Part shown: positions 1 to 9,301 of the stretch, in pieces | How the letters are laid out: each line of letters opens with the position of its first letter | Numbering within the stretch: the first letter of the stretch is position 1 | DNA from: Pseudomonadota bacterium | Lineage (GTDB): Bacteria > Bdellovibrionota > Oligoflexia > Oligoflexales > Oligoflexaceae | Direction: 5' to 3' | Assembly: GCA_029556045.1 (NCBI GenBank) | Contig: JAKQGS010000082.1 | Location: forward strand, 1 to 60,744 | Length of the DNA: 60,744 bases | Translations under genes and position numbers: made by a program | The notes under the pieces: model-generated | The model's input: the letters and a program-made list of their open reading frames with translations, nothing else | What the model was told of the DNA's origin: nothing | Databases searched by the model: none

Positions 1-1095
1 GATGGTTTTGAAACCAATGAGGGCGTGATTCTGATAGCCGCCACAAACCGGGCTGATGTTTTGGATCCCGCTCTGCTGCGTCCCGGTCGCTTTGACCGCC
101 GGGTATTTGTGCCAAAGCCGGACATCAAGGGCCGTTTGGGCATCCTCAAGGTGCACACCCGCAAAACCCCGCTTCGTAAAGGGGTTGACTTAACTACATT
201 GGCCCAGGGCACCCCTGGTTTCTCAGGAGCTGATCTGGAAAACCTGGTGAACGAGGCCGCCTTGATTGCGGCACGGCAAAACTGCAAGGACATTTCGGCG
301 CAGCATCTTGAATTGGCAAAAGACAAGGTGATGATGGGACCGGAGCGTAAGAGCATGGTGATCAGCGAAGAAGAAAAACGCAATACCGCCTATCATGAAT
401 CTGGTCATGCGATTGTGGCCAAGATGGTTCCGGGTGCGGACCCTGTCCATAAAATAACGATCATTCCCCGCGGTTATGCCCTCGGTGTAACCATCCTGTT
501 GCCGGCAGAGGAGCGCCTCTCCATGTCCAGGGATTATGCGGAAGGCATGATTGCCTACGCCATGGGAGGGCGAGCCGCCGAGGAGATTGTGTTCGGACAC
601 ACCACCACGGGGGCAGGCAATGATATTCAAAAGGCCACCGACATTGCCCGCAAGATGGTCTGCAGCTGGGGTATGAGCGATAAGATTGGCCCTCTCGCCC
701 TGGGGAATCAGAGTCAGGAAGTGTTCCTCGGACGGGAGATGGGGGTGCATAATGTTTATTCCGAGCGGATCCTGGAAGATATCGACTCCGAAGTCCGACG
801 TTTTGTGACGGATGGTTATAACCGTGCAGTGCAGATTCTCAAAGACAAGCGGGATGTCCTGGATCGGATGTCGGAAGCCCTGTTGATTCGTGAGGTCCTG
901 GAATCCAAGGACATCAATGCCCTGATGAATGGTGAGTCCATTGTCTCGGATGAAGAACGACAACAGTATGAAGAAGCGCGCGCCAAGAAAGCTGCAAACC
1001 AGGCGGCGGAGTTGAGTGCGCAAAAATCATCGGATGGGGATACGGCTTCAGATTCTCCTTCGGTGGCATTTGACCCCATGCCGCAGGGAACCTGA
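1..1095 (+). CDS. ftsH: ATP-dependent zinc metalloprotease FtsH (3' part, start lies before the window)
   Basis: Membrane-anchored AAA+ protease that unfolds and degrades membrane and short-lived cytoplasmic proteins. The reading frame is open from base 1, so only the last 364 residues are present. It begins in the second half of the AAA module ([10 protein letters not shown], then the arginine-finger stretch LRPGRFDRR). The zinc site HESGH is encoded at about 394-408, and the distal Asp ligand lies in [11 protein letters not shown]. The tail is long, acidic and rich in Ala and Ser, as is common for this family. folP starts 5 bases after the stop, so the two are very likely co-transcribed; ftsH-folP-cdaA order is known in other bacteria. 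The missing N-terminus (two membrane helices, Walker A) is a window-edge effect, not a truncation. Confidence 0.96.
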   Translation, partial: DGFETNEGVILIAATNRADVLDPALLRPGRFDRRVFVPKPDIKGRLGILKVHTRKTPLRKGVDLTTLAQGTPGFSGADLENLVNEAALIAARQNCKDISAQHLELAKDKVMMGPERKSMVISEEEKRNTAYHESGHAIVAKMVPGADPVHKITIIPRGYALGVTILLPAEERLSMSRDYAEGMIAYAMGGRAAEEIVFGHTTTGAGNDIQKATDIARKMVCSWGMSDKIGPLALGNQSQEVFLGREMGVHNVYSERILEDIDSEVRRFVTDGYNRAVQILKDKRDVLDRMSEALLIREVLESKDINALMNGESIVSDEERQQYEEARAKKAANQAAELSAQKSSDGDTASDSPSVAFDPMPQGT

Positions 1096-1100
1096 ACAGG

Positions 1101-1898
1101 ATGGGACGGCACCCCTTAATCATGGGAGTCGTCAATGTGACCCCCGACTCCTTTTCTGACGGGGGTTCATTTTATTCTCCTGCAGTGGCAGTTGAGCAGG
1201 TTTTTCAACTCTTTCGTGACGGCGCTGATATTGTGGACATAGGGGCTGAATCATCCCGACCGGGTGCCAGGCTTCTGACCGTCGACGAGGAATGGGGACG
1301 ATTGAGCCCTGTCCTGTCCATGTTGGGGGAGCGGGGCTTTTCCGGTGTACTGAGTGTCGATACCAATAAGCCTGTTATCATGGAGCGGGTGGTTGACCGG
1401 GGTGTCCAGTTTATCAATGACATTCGTGGTGGTACCGATGAGGGAATTCTCAGGCATCTGGCCCAAAAGGGTGTTGGTTATATCGCCATGCATATGCATG
1501 AACGTCCTGAAATCATGCAAAGGAAGCCTTTAGACGCTGCGGAAGCTCTGGCCCAAGTGGAGCAGTTTTACGGTGAAACCCATCAGAGGCTGCTTTTTTG
1601 TGGATTTCCTGCTGAAAAAATCTACCTGGATCCAGGCATCGGTTTCGGTAAAACCGATGCGGCCAATATGCAGCTGATGGTTCAGGCCATGAACGCTGCC
1701 AGACGATTTAATATTCTGTTGGGGATATCCCGTAAGTCCTTTTTGGGACGTTTGATGGACAGACCGGAGCCATTGGAGCGGGACGACGTGTCCAAAGGTT
1801 TGGAATTAGGTTTCATGATGGGAGGCATTCAGATGATTCGCACGCACAATGTCAAACCTCTGGTTAAGATGCGGCAACTCCTACGATTCGAAGGATAA
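1101..1898 (+). CDS. folP: Dihydropteroate synthase
   Basis: Condenses 4-aminobenzoate with 6-hydroxymethyl-dihydropterin diphosphate to give dihydropteroate in folate synthesis. At 265 residues it has the usual family length. The N-terminal signature MGVVNVTPDSFSDGG is intact, followed by DIGAESSRPGA and the later IYLDPGIGFGKT and LLGISRKSF blocks that build the pterin and pABA sites of the TIM barrel. The ATG start lies 5 bases after the ftsH stop, and the start of cdaA lies 6 bases after its own stop, so it sits inside a tight operon. No odd features. Confidence 0.96.
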   Translation: MGRHPLIMGVVNVTPDSFSDGGSFYSPAVAVEQVFQLFRDGADIVDIGAESSRPGARLLTVDEEWGRLSPVLSMLGERGFSGVLSVDTNKPVIMERVVDRGVQFINDIRGGTDEGILRHLAQKGVGYIAMHMHERPEIMQRKPLDAAEALAQVEQFYGETHQRLLFCGFPAEKIYLDPGIGFGKTDAANMQLMVQAMNAARRFNILLGISRKSFLGRLMDRPEPLERDDVSKGLELGFMMGGIQMIRTHNVKPLVKMRQLLRFEG

Positions 1899-1904
1899 GG
1901 TGCG

Positions 1905-2756
1905 ATGCTGGATTTATTCAAACAACTTGGTCCCTGGGCTGTGGTGGACATTCTCATCATTGCCGCTATCATCTATCGTCTTTTGCTGCTGATTCGAGGC
2001 ACTCGCGCCATGCAGATGGTGATCGGTATCCTGATGCTGCTGGGGATTGCCTTTGTGGTCTCGCAGGTCTACCCACTGACGACCCTTAAATGGGCCATGA
2101 ACAAGTTCTATTCCTCGATTATCATCATTCTGGTGATCATCTTTCAGGAAGACATTCGGCGGGTGCTCAGCCGGGTTGGTAAAAAGTCCTTTCTGCAGGG
2201 TACCGATAATTCCTCATCGCAGATGGTCATGGATGAATTGGTGCGCACGGCCTCATCCCTGTCCTCAAATAAAGTTGGGGGACTGATTGTCATTGAACGC
2301 AATATCATCCTGACCCGCTACGTGGACATGGGGGCTCTTCTTGACGCCCGTATCAGCCGGGAGTTGTTGCTGGCGGTTTTTAATCCCACCTCTCCCATTC
2401 ACGACGGCGCTGTAATTGTCCAGCGTGGTCGCTTGGCTGCCGCAGGCTGCTTTTTGCCCCTGACCCGCGATGAAAACATCGATCCGAATTTTGGCACGCG
2501 GCACCGGGCTGCTATCGGAATCAGCCAGGAAACCGACGCGTTGGTGATTGTGGTTTCGGAAGAAACAGGTGCCATTTCGTTGGTGGCCGATGGGATCGTT
2601 TCGCGGGATCTGGATACCAAGGAGCTGCGCAAGGCGCTGCGTAATATGCTGAATCAGGGGCTTGAAAAAGAAACATCGGGACCGGCTCAACCATTGAGCC
2701 AGGTGGGTGTTTTGGAGAAGTTTAAGGTCTCCCATTGGATGGGGCTGCGCAAATGA
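1905..2756 (+). CDS. cdaA: Diadenylate cyclase CdaA (c-di-AMP synthase)
   Basis: Makes cyclic di-AMP from two ATP at the inner membrane. The 283 residues start with three hydrophobic segments (about 12-32, 36-55 and 70-80) and continue into a DAC (DisA_N) domain. Both catalytic signatures are present: DGA at 167-169 and GTRHRAA at 197-203. Length and layout match CdaA/DacA. The next gene encodes the YbbR-type partner CdaR and the one after that GlmM, the same cdaA-cdaR-glmM order as in Firmicutes, where GlmM binds and restrains CdaA. Its stop codon overlaps the likely start of cdaR. c-di-AMP synthesis is less common in Gram-negative bacteria, so this operon is informative about the lineage. 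Confidence 0.95.
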   Translation: MLDLFKQLGPWAVVDILIIAAIIYRLLLLIRGTRAMQMVIGILMLLGIAFVVSQVYPLTTLKWAMNKFYSSIIIILVIIFQEDIRRVLSRVGKKSFLQGTDNSSSQMVMDELVRTASSLSSNKVGGLIVIERNIILTRYVDMGALLDARISRELLLAVFNPTSPIHDGAVIVQRGRLAAAGCFLPLTRDENIDPNFGTRHRAAIGISQETDALVIVVSEETGAISLVADGIVSRDLDTKELRKALRNMLNQGLEKETSGPAQPLSQVGVLEKFKVSHWMGLRK

Positions 2757-3685
2757 AGACAACCATCATGCAGCGGATTTTCAGTAATATCGGCTATAAA
2801 GTTGCCTCTTTGGTTCTGGCTGTGGCCGTTTGGATGTTTATTCAGGCGGAGCAGGTTCAGGAAGTTAACCGTGAAATCACCATCAATATTCAGGTGGCAG
2901 AGGGTTATGCTGTCCGGGGCAGCACGGTTCGCACCAAAGCAGCAACGCTGCGTGGCCCCCGGGTTTTGATGTCGGAAGTTCCGGTGGTTCTGGAAACCAC
3001 CGTTGCTGTCCCCAGGGGAAAAACCGGTACCTATAGGGTACGAATCAATAAAGACAATCTGGTGGGATGGGATGATCGTATCCAGATGACGGTACACGAA
3101 CCGTTTCTCGCCGTTTATGTCGACGAACGAATCACCCGGATCGTCCCCATCAAAGAAATCCTGCAGGGGACACCGGCTGATGGTGTTCTGATTAAATCCG
3201 TTGATATTAAACCGCAAACCGTGACTTTGACCGGTGTGCGGTCGGACCTCCTCAAAGTTCGGCATGTTGCGACAGAACCTATTGATATTACAGGTGTCCA
3301 GGCGACAAAAACCTATGAGGTGGGGCTGATCAAACCTCCCGGTGTCGGTTTTGGGGGCATGTCCTCCAATACAGCGCAGGTGAGTTTGCGCATTGGCGAC
3401 AGCATGATCAATAAACGCTATAGCAGCATTCCGGTGGAAGTCGAAGGGGCTGACTACCTGGCCAGCGTGCGTCCAGCCACTGTTTCCATTGTGATCCAGG
3501 GAACTCCTGGGGTATTGAATTTCATCAAAGAAAAGGATCTGCGGGCCTTTGTCCAGGTTCGGGAGCAGGAGCCGGGGCGGTATGAAAAAGACATCAAAGT
3601 CATGATCCCACCGGATACCGTCTTGATTGAAACGTTTCCCGAGAGGGTCAGTGTTACTTTGAGTAGCAAGAAAAAGAAAAAGTAA
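2753..3685 (+). CDS. cdaR: YbbR-domain protein, CdaR-type regulator of CdaA
   Basis: Predicted membrane-anchored extracytoplasmic protein of 310 residues. A short N-terminal basic stretch precedes one membrane helix (VASLVLAVAVWMFIQ). The rest is a series of YbbR-like beta-rich repeats, recognisable by recurring V.V...G.P and P..V...G units. In Firmicutes CdaR binds CdaA and modulates c-di-AMP output; the same role is inferred here from gene order. I chose the ATG at 2753, which overlaps the cdaA stop in an ATGA arrangement. An in-frame ATG at 2735 is possible but would overlap cdaA further. The C-terminus is a run of lysines. glmM starts 14 bases downstream. Confidence 0.88.
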   Translation: MKTTIMQRIFSNIGYKVASLVLAVAVWMFIQAEQVQEVNREITINIQVAEGYAVRGSTVRTKAATLRGPRVLMSEVPVVLETTVAVPRGKTGTYRVRINKDNLVGWDDRIQMTVHEPFLAVYVDERITRIVPIKEILQGTPADGVLIKSVDIKPQTVTLTGVRSDLLKVRHVATEPIDITGVQATKTYEVGLIKPPGVGFGGMSSNTAQVSLRIGDSMINKRYSSIPVEVEGADYLASVRPATVSIVIQGTPGVLNFIKEKDLRAFVQVREQEPGRYEKDIKVMIPPDTVLIETFPERVSVTLSSKKKKK

Positions 3686-3699
3686 CGAGGAGCAACGAC

Positions 3700-5070
3700 G
3701 TGGGCAAGTACTTCGGAACGGATGGGATTCGTGGCAAGGCCAATGTTTACCCGATGTCGCCGGATTTTGTATTGAAGCTGGGACAGGCCATCGGACTCTA
3801 TTTCCGGCGCGCCTATCCTCATCCACGGATATTGATCGGCAAAGACACCCGTCGCAGCGGCTATATGCTGGAGCAGGCTCTGTCCGCAGGAATCTGCAGT
3901 GTCGGTGTGGATGTCTCCTTTCTTGGACCCTTGCCCACCCCAGGTATCGCCTACTTGACAAGGGGAATGCGGGCCTGCGCCGGCATTGTGATTTCGGCCT
4001 CCCACAACCCCTACTATGACAATGGCATCAAGATTTTTAGCGCCAATGGTTATAAGTTACCGGATGAGATCGAAGATGAGCTGGAGGATATGCTGAGTCA
4101 GGAGAATCTGGTTTCACAGTTTCCCATTGGCATGGATATTGGGCGAGCCAAGCGTATCGATGATGCCATCGGACAATATGCGGTCTATCTCAAGGAGCAG
4201 TTTCCCAAGCATTTGAATCTGGATGGCATGCGCATTGTTTTGGATTGTGCCAATGGGGCTTCCTACAAGGTGGCCCCCAAGGTGTTTGAAGAGCTGGGAG
4301 CTGAACTCTTTGTGACTGGCAATACCCCCAACGGACGCAATATCAATGAGGACTGCGGCGCCCTGCATCCGGAAAAATTGCGCAGCATGGTGCAACTTTA
4401 TAAAGCGGATATCGGCCTGGCCTTTGACGGCGATGCGGATCGCCTGATCGTCGTGGATGACAAAGCCCAGCTATTGGATGGGGACCAGATTCTGGCGGTC
4501 TGTGCCGATTACATGAAACGAACTGGCTCCCTGCGGAATAATGGTGTGGTGGCAACAGTCATGAGTAATATGGGACTGGATATCGCCATGCAAAAGGTGG
4601 GTGTGAAGGTGATTCGCACCAAAGTTGGCGATCGTTACGTCGTCGATGAAATGCTGAAAGGCAACTATAACCTCGGGGGCGAACAGTCCGGTCATTTGGT
4701 GTTCAACGATTCCGCCACAACGGGGGATGGGATTCTGGCGGCCCTGAAAGTGCTGACCATCGTGCGTGATTCCGGCAAGCCTTTATCGGAACTCAAACAA
4801 TTGATGACGCCCCTGCCGCAGGTGCTGAAAAACGTCAGCGTCAAATCAAAGGTGCCGGTGGACAATATGCCACAATTCAAAACGGATCTTGATGCCTGCG
4901 AAAAGACCCTGGGTCGAGCGGGCCGGGTCCTGTTTCGCTATTCGGGAACGGAAAATCTGGCTCGCATTATGATTGAAGGCGAAAATCAGAGCCAAATCGA
5001 AAAAATGGCCAGTGATCTCGCCGATAGTTTGACCACCTCCATCAATAATCTGGGAGAAAAACGCCCATGA
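3700..5070 (+). CDS. glmM: Phosphoglucosamine mutase
   Basis: Interconverts glucosamine-6-phosphate and glucosamine-1-phosphate, feeding UDP-GlcNAc to peptidoglycan and LPS. It has 456 residues, the usual length. The phosphoserine loop ISASHNPYYDNGIK places the active serine at residue 101. The metal loop DGDADR is at 243-248, the sugar loop GGEQSGH follows, and the C-terminal phosphate-binding RYSGTEN is intact. The GTG start at 3700 has a good AACGAGGAG ribosome site. The gene overlaps pdxJ by four bases. Its position after cdaA-cdaR suggests the conserved physical link between c-di-AMP and wall precursor supply. Confidence 0.96.
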   Translation: MGKYFGTDGIRGKANVYPMSPDFVLKLGQAIGLYFRRAYPHPRILIGKDTRRSGYMLEQALSAGICSVGVDVSFLGPLPTPGIAYLTRGMRACAGIVISASHNPYYDNGIKIFSANGYKLPDEIEDELEDMLSQENLVSQFPIGMDIGRAKRIDDAIGQYAVYLKEQFPKHLNLDGMRIVLDCANGASYKVAPKVFEELGAELFVTGNTPNGRNINEDCGALHPEKLRSMVQLYKADIGLAFDGDADRLIVVDDKAQLLDGDQILAVCADYMKRTGSLRNNGVVATVMSNMGLDIAMQKVGVKVIRTKVGDRYVVDEMLKGNYNLGGEQSGHLVFNDSATTGDGILAALKVLTIVRDSGKPLSELKQLMTPLPQVLKNVSVKSKVPVDNMPQFKTDLDACEKTLGRAGRVLFRYSGTENLARIMIEGENQSQIEKMASDLADSLTTSINNLGEKRP

Positions 5071-5825
5071 TCCGCCTCGGTGTCAACATCGATCATGTGG
5101 CGACTCTGCGCAATGTACGGGAAGCAACATATCCGCAGCCAGTGCATGCGGCGGCTCTCGCGGAAATGGGAGGTGCCGATAATATCACCTGCCATCTGCG
5201 GGAGGATCGGCGGCATATTCGGGATCATGATGTGGCGGCCCTGAAAGCCACTATCAATATTCCCCTGAACTTTGAAATCGCTGCCACGGATGAAATGGTG
5301 GCCATTGCCCTTCAAACCAAACCCCATTATGTCACTCTTGTCCCGGAACGCAGGCAGGAACTTACCACTGAGGGCGGACTGGAACTGGCTTCGGGCCCTC
5401 AACGAAGCCTTGGTGATAAGATCAAAAGGCTCACGGATGCGGGTATTCTGGTTTCTCTTTTTGTGGAAGCTGACCGCAGGGCCCTGGATTCGGCGAAGGC
5501 CATGGGTGCCCAAGCGGTTGAGATTCATACTGGGCATTTTTGCCAGCAGATGGATGCTGCTATTGACAGCCGCAGTCGATGGCAGCTGGTGACGCCTTTT
5601 ATTGAGGCCTCACGCCATGGCCACCAGCTGGGAATGCAGATACATTATGGTCACGGATTGCACTATGGCAATGCCCATTGGTTGCAGTCCATACCTTATT
5701 GCGAGGAAGCCAATATCGGGCATGCCATTATTGCCCGGGCGGTCTTTGTGGGATTGACGGAAGCGGTGCGGGAAATGAAGTCCTTGCTCAATGATCCTCG
5801 CCATCGCATGGAACCCCCCTCATGA
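5067..5825 (+). CDS. pdxJ: Pyridoxine 5'-phosphate synthase
   Basis: Closes the pyridoxine ring from 1-deoxyxylulose-5-phosphate and aminoacetone-phosphate in the DXP-dependent vitamin B6 pathway. The 252 residues show the N-terminal NIDHVATLRNVREATYP block, the CHLREDRRHIRDHDV phosphate loop and the VTLVPERR.ELTTEGG motif with its catalytic Glu and His. Near the C-terminus the HYGHGLHYGNA segment replaces the more usual GHGL.Y.NV. The start overlaps the glmM stop (ATGA) and the end overlaps tsaE in the same way, so translation is probably coupled. In many relatives acpS follows pdxJ; here it does not. Confidence 0.95.
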   Translation: MIRLGVNIDHVATLRNVREATYPQPVHAAALAEMGGADNITCHLREDRRHIRDHDVAALKATINIPLNFEIAATDEMVAIALQTKPHYVTLVPERRQELTTEGGLELASGPQRSLGDKIKRLTDAGILVSLFVEADRRALDSAKAMGAQAVEIHTGHFCQQMDAAIDSRSRWQLVTPFIEASRHGHQLGMQIHYGHGLHYGNAHWLQSIPYCEEANIGHAIIARAVFVGLTEAVREMKSLLNDPRHRMEPPS

Positions 5826-6289
5826 CCCTCCAGCCCTTGATTCAAGAGTCAATCACGGAGGAGAGGTTACCGGCTCTTGCTGGTCGCATTGCCGCGTTGA
5901 TGTCCCAGCAAAAACCTTTTGTTTTATGGCTGGAAGGCCCCATGGGAGCAGGAAAATCAACCCTGACCCGGCACATCCTGTGGGCTCTTGGGCTTGATCC
6001 ACGGATTCCCGTCGTGTCACCCACCTATACAATTATGAATGAATACGAAATTAACGGCGAATGGTTTGCACACTTGGATTTCTACCGGGCGGATCAATCC
6101 TTCAGCATGGACGAACTGGGACTGGAAGGGGTGCGTTCGTATGCTGGCGTATTCATTGAATGGCCCCAGGCACCCCATTCCTCTCAGCAGTTACCACCCA
6201 CGCTGCGCATGACCATAACCCCAAGTTCGGATGGCCTCTCGCGGGAATACCGTCTCTCCTCCGAAAAACCGGCGGCAGTGACCATTTAA
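5822..6289 (+). CDS. tsaE: tRNA threonylcarbamoyladenosine biosynthesis ATPase TsaE
   Basis: Small P-loop ATPase that works with TsaB and TsaD in making the t6A modification of ANN-decoding tRNAs. The 155 residues contain Walker A (GPMGAGKSTLTR, about 40-51), the SPTYTIMNEY block and the HLDFYRA motif typical of the family. The C-terminal IEWP is also typical. It overlaps pdxJ by four bases and is the last gene of the operon; 155 bases without a gene follow. Confidence 0.92.
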   Translation: MTLQPLIQESITEERLPALAGRIAALMSQQKPFVLWLEGPMGAGKSTLTRHILWALGLDPRIPVVSPTYTIMNEYEINGEWFAHLDFYRADQSFSMDELGLEGVRSYAGVFIEWPQAPHSSQQLPPTLRMTITPSSDGLSREYRLSSEKPAAVTI

Positions 6290-6444
6290 CTTATTGATAT
6301 TATTTGTTTAAATAAAATAGTTCAGTCGACCCCTCAAATTTTCCTTAAATATTCCGTAAATGCCTTTAACAGGCCACGAGAAGCTTTGCTGCGGCGATCT
6401 TCAGACGGCGAATCATCAGTGCATGTCGCTCAAGGAATTATTCC

Positions 6445-6801
6445 ATGTCGCAAAACCTTGCCAAAGCGGTGATGAATGAGCAACGCCAGGATATTCGGTA
6501 TACCAGTCGCGATAATTATACCGCCCAACTGGTGTGCCGTGTAACCCAGCGAACCCTGAAGATCCGCGCGGTGGATGTGTCGCGCCGCGGCATGGGATTC
6601 ATGGTGAATGAAGAGCTGCCGATGGGCAGTCAGTACGAATTGATTGTGGAGAGCCACCGCATCAACATCGAAGTTGCCTACTGTGTCAATCACCTGGGCA
6701 TCGATGACCTCTACCGGGGCGGTTTGTTCGCTCGGGATGCCGCTGTCGATTTGATCGACATTTTTCGGAAGATGGGGTTTGAACTGACACCGCAGGCGTG
6801 A
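6445..6801 (+). CDS. Single-domain PilZ protein, putative c-di-GMP receptor
   Basis: Cytoplasmic protein of 118 residues made almost entirely of one PilZ domain. Both c-di-GMP binding signatures are visible: RxxxR at residues 14-18 (RQDIR) and DxSxxG at 44-49 (DVSRRG). The domain probably binds c-di-GMP and passes the signal to an unknown partner; what it controls cannot be read from the sequence. An AAGGA ribosome site lies about 8 bases upstream of the ATG. It is a stand-alone gene between the tsaE operon and a protease gene facing it, with only two bases between the two stop codons. Confidence 0.85.
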   Translation: MSQNLAKAVMNEQRQDIRYTSRDNYTAQLVCRVTQRTLKIRAVDVSRRGMGFMVNEELPMGSQYELIVESHRINIEVAYCVNHLGIDDLYRGGLFARDAAVDLIDIFRKMGFELTPQA

Positions 6802-6803
6802 TG

Positions 6804-7856
6804 TCAGGGTGTGCCATCATATGTGATATTCCGTATTTCCACCGCTTGGGAAGCTACCACATAATCTGAATGAAATGATACTGTCACGGGTGTTTTTAGT
6901 TCTTGAAACACCCGCTCACCCAGTCCTGCCATTCGCCGGCTTTGTCCCCGACCATCGGTTACCTGCACCATATCGAACTCATCCACATTAAATTGAATGG
7001 CAAACGATACGAGGTCTCCATGACGCGATGGAAGAGATGTCAGCAGCATATTTTGATTATTGGTAAATGGTCCGAAGTCGATGACATCCTTGGAAGGGTC
7101 CGCTTCAGTTTGATCCCGATGGGTCACGGATGCGAGGTGATGTGCGATGGAGGTGCGGTCAAGGAGTGTTCCGTAATTCCAGGTTCCTTCACCTCCGTTA
7201 TGGATGCCGATGGCTGACATGGTGCGGGTATCAAAAACCGGGCTGCCGCTGTGCCCGGGCAGTGTGTCGCATTGATGAGAGAACTCCCCGTCCCCACGAC
7301 CTGAGAAAGACGCCGGAGCAAGATTGCACCCGGTGGAGAGATGCATTGGTTTTCCCTCCGGATGCCCCAGAACCAGCAGGCGTGCACCGTCGCCGAAAGT
7401 TTCCACCTCCTGCATGCGAATGATGGCAGCGGGGGCTGGATCTACTTTTAAAAGAGCAAAATCGCGATCGTTATCCAGTGCGTAATCCAGAAAACGGAGG
7501 CATCGGGAGACCTGAGGCAGGGACGTGCGGTTATGGGTCACGCCCCAGGTTATGGCAAAGTTTTGACAGGGTGTGGTCCTGACATCGCCAATAGGCCTGG
7601 GCAAGCAGTGGCCAGCGGTGGCTACAATGCCTCCTCCGAGGTGAAAAGCCGTGCATTTATTATTCGTCAGACCGACTGCGTCCAGCTGCTCAAGCAGCGC
7701 TTTGGGGAGGCGAGGGTCGTTTTCAGATACTGATGCCATGTCGGAGTCACCAATGATGACGCTGGTATGGCTTTCCGATGCGGCAATGCGGCCACATCCT
7801 GGCAAGAAAGTCATGAGATTTCCGCAAAAAATAAGGGAGACCATCTGTTTTTTCAT
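6804..7856 (-). CDS. Secreted trypsin-like serine protease, predicted lipoprotein
   Basis: Predicted exported peptidase of the chymotrypsin/trypsin clan (S1-like, close to V8-type). The start chosen at 7856 has a GGAGG site 7-8 bases upstream and gives a clean lipoprotein signal ending in FLPGC. The triad is visible: His in ATAGHC, Asp in NDRDFALLKVD, Ser in LPGHSGSPVFD. The enzyme domain covers about residues 60-240. The remaining ~100 residues form a beta-rich C-terminal region I do not recognise. Several cysteines in the enzyme part could form disulfides. The longer frame to 7910 lacks a ribosome site. Substrate unknown; a scavenging or predatory role is only a guess. Confidence 0.8.
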   Translation of the reverse strand: MKKQMVSLIFCGNLMTFLPGCGRIAASESHTSVIIGDSDMASVSENDPRLPKALLEQLDAVGLTNNKCTAFHLGGGIVATAGHCLPRPIGDVRTTPCQNFAITWGVTHNRTSLPQVSRCLRFLDYALDNDRDFALLKVDPAPAAIIRMQEVETFGDGARLLVLGHPEGKPMHLSTGCNLAPASFSGRGDGEFSHQCDTLPGHSGSPVFDTRTMSAIGIHNGGEGTWNYGTLLDRTSIAHHLASVTHRDQTEADPSKDVIDFGPFTNNQNMLLTSLPSRHGDLVSFAIQFNVDEFDMVQVTDGRGQSRRMAGLGERVFQELKTPVTVSFHSDYVVASQAVEIRNITYDGTP

Positions 7857-7995
7857 GGGGTTCCTCCATGCATAAACCGGCTTTTGCTCCGATTCACCCA
7901 CTACGGTCATCGGTCGGTTTGGGGAGGATCTTAAATTGGCTGACCAGTCAGTAAGTCAGGAGGATCAGATGGCGGGGGAGGGATGCTGAAAAGCA

Positions 7996-8027
7996 AAGTC
8001 CCCCGCACCTTTCGATGCGGGGGACTT
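7996..8027 (-). terminator. Rho-independent terminator of the exported-protein gene
   Basis: A perfect 12-bp stem (arms 7996-8007 and 8016-8027, core GTCCCCCGCA) with an 8-base loop. Read on the minus strand it is followed by a T-rich stretch (TGCTTTTC). It lies about 28 bases past the stop of the 8055-8801 gene. Confidence 0.8.
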
Positions 8028-8054
8028 CGATCTTAACCATTCGGTGGGAGCGAC

Positions 8055-8801
8055 TTAGCGTCCGTTAACGTATTGGTTAATGGAACGGCCGTGCAGTACG
8101 CGAACGTGCAGCAAGCCTTCACCGACGAACGGTTCAGAGAGACCTTGTTTAATCTCGAAGCTCTTGTCATCGGGTTGTTCCTCACATTCTTCACCTTGAA
8201 CGATCTCGGAGATCGGCAAGACCACCATGACGTCGGCAGGATCCTTGTAGGTCCGCACTTCGCGGATAACCATGCATCCCATGAACATGTAAGGATAGTG
8301 CCCGTTCAGTTGCAAAAACTGGCGACCAGTTGCCTGATCCTGCATGATGTTGGCGTTTTCAACCGTTGCGTACAGGTAATCATCGGGGGATTCCGTTGTA
8401 CGGCGGCTGACATGCAGACCCGTTTTGACTTCCGGAGCATTTTTGTAGGTTACGGTGTAATCACCTTCTTCCACGGTACCGACTTTCACCACCTGGATAA
8501 AGGGCGTCACCACTTGCAGACAGGCACCGCTTGTATACTTCAGCGATGTTCCCCAAACTTTGATCTCTTTCTTGGTGGTATCAACTTCCGCTCCGGTTTT
8601 ATCAACCTGGTAGCAGGTGTTGGCAAACTCACCATGGATCACGATTTCAACGTTGTCGTTGTCGTCAAAACCATTGGGGATAAAGATTTTGTTCACAGGT
8701 GACGCAATTTCAACGGGCCCGCGGGATTCTGCAAAACCCACAGCTGCTGATAATGCGAGCACCGACACCATAGATGCTTTGATAAATAGAGATGTTTTCA
8801 T
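8055..8801 (-). CDS. Exported protein of unknown function
   Basis: Not recognised. The 248 residues begin with a clear Sec signal peptide (MKTSLFIKASMVSVLALSAAVGFA, shown here only as the region 1-23), cleaved probably after VGFA. The start at 8801 is set by a strong GGAGG ribosome site; the frame runs further upstream but without one. The mature part is beta-rich and acidic, with six or so scattered cysteines, and has repeated I/V-x-V patterns such as NVEIVIHGEF and VVKVGTVEEGDYTVTY. These resemble Ig-like or jelly-roll folds, but that is only an impression. It stands alone with its own terminator and a long upstream region, so it is probably monocistronic and separately regulated. Confidence 0.7.
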   Translation of the reverse strand: MKTSLFIKASMVSVLALSAAVGFAESRGPVEIASPVNKIFIPNGFDDNDNVEIVIHGEFANTCYQVDKTGAEVDTTKKEIKVWGTSLKYTSGACLQVVTPFIQVVKVGTVEEGDYTVTYKNAPEVKTGLHVSRRTTESPDDYLYATVENANIMQDQATGRQFLQLNGHYPYMFMGCMVIREVRTYKDPADVMVVLPISEIVQGEECEEQPDDKSFEIKQGLSEPFVGEGLLHVRVLHGRSINQYVNGR

Positions 8802-9301
8802 GGCCGCTCCTCCTTGATTTATGTCCCTTTTAAGGTTCCTGCTGACTATAGAGCAAAGCACATGCCAGAGGAAATCCATAGTTTCAATGCCCGAATATAA
8901 TTCATTAAACAACGATTGAGCAATAAATAAACACCTGTCTGCGTACCGGAAATGGCTCCTTTCCCACCATATTTGGCTGGTCGATTGACCCTTTTCTCCC
9001 AAAGTGAGTGGTATCCATCACTGATGCGGTAAATAACCCACCCCCAGACATCCGAAATCACGCGGGACCCCGGGATTCTGGTATAGGTTTAATTTTCCTC
9101 AACTTTGACCTCCCAATTGACCATCCATTGTAAGCTCAAATGCTGCTTATCTGGACGAGGGTCCGGTTTCTCACCCTCCTGCAATCCAAAAGGAATGCCA
9201 AAAATTTTGGTTTTGGTGGGCAAGAGAAAAATTGCCGCCCCAATCGGAGGGTAAGGGCGGTCCAAAGCTGATCGAAATGTATCTCTGCGCTGGCGCCAAA
9301 T
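8802..9301. other. 500-base intergenic region
   Basis: No open frame here has a plausible ribosome site or codon pattern. It must hold the promoter of the minus-strand exported-protein gene and the 3' end of the enoyl-CoA hydratase transcript. Near 9200-9220 there is an AT-rich palindrome (CCAAAA/TTTTGG type). I found no convincing promoter core or RNA gene. Confidence 0.4.

Noticed and set aside
9190..9225. AT-rich palindrome as terminator of the enoyl-CoA hydratase gene
   Set aside because: The stem is weak and AT-only, lies about 80-110 bases past the stop and has no clean T-run on the minus strand.
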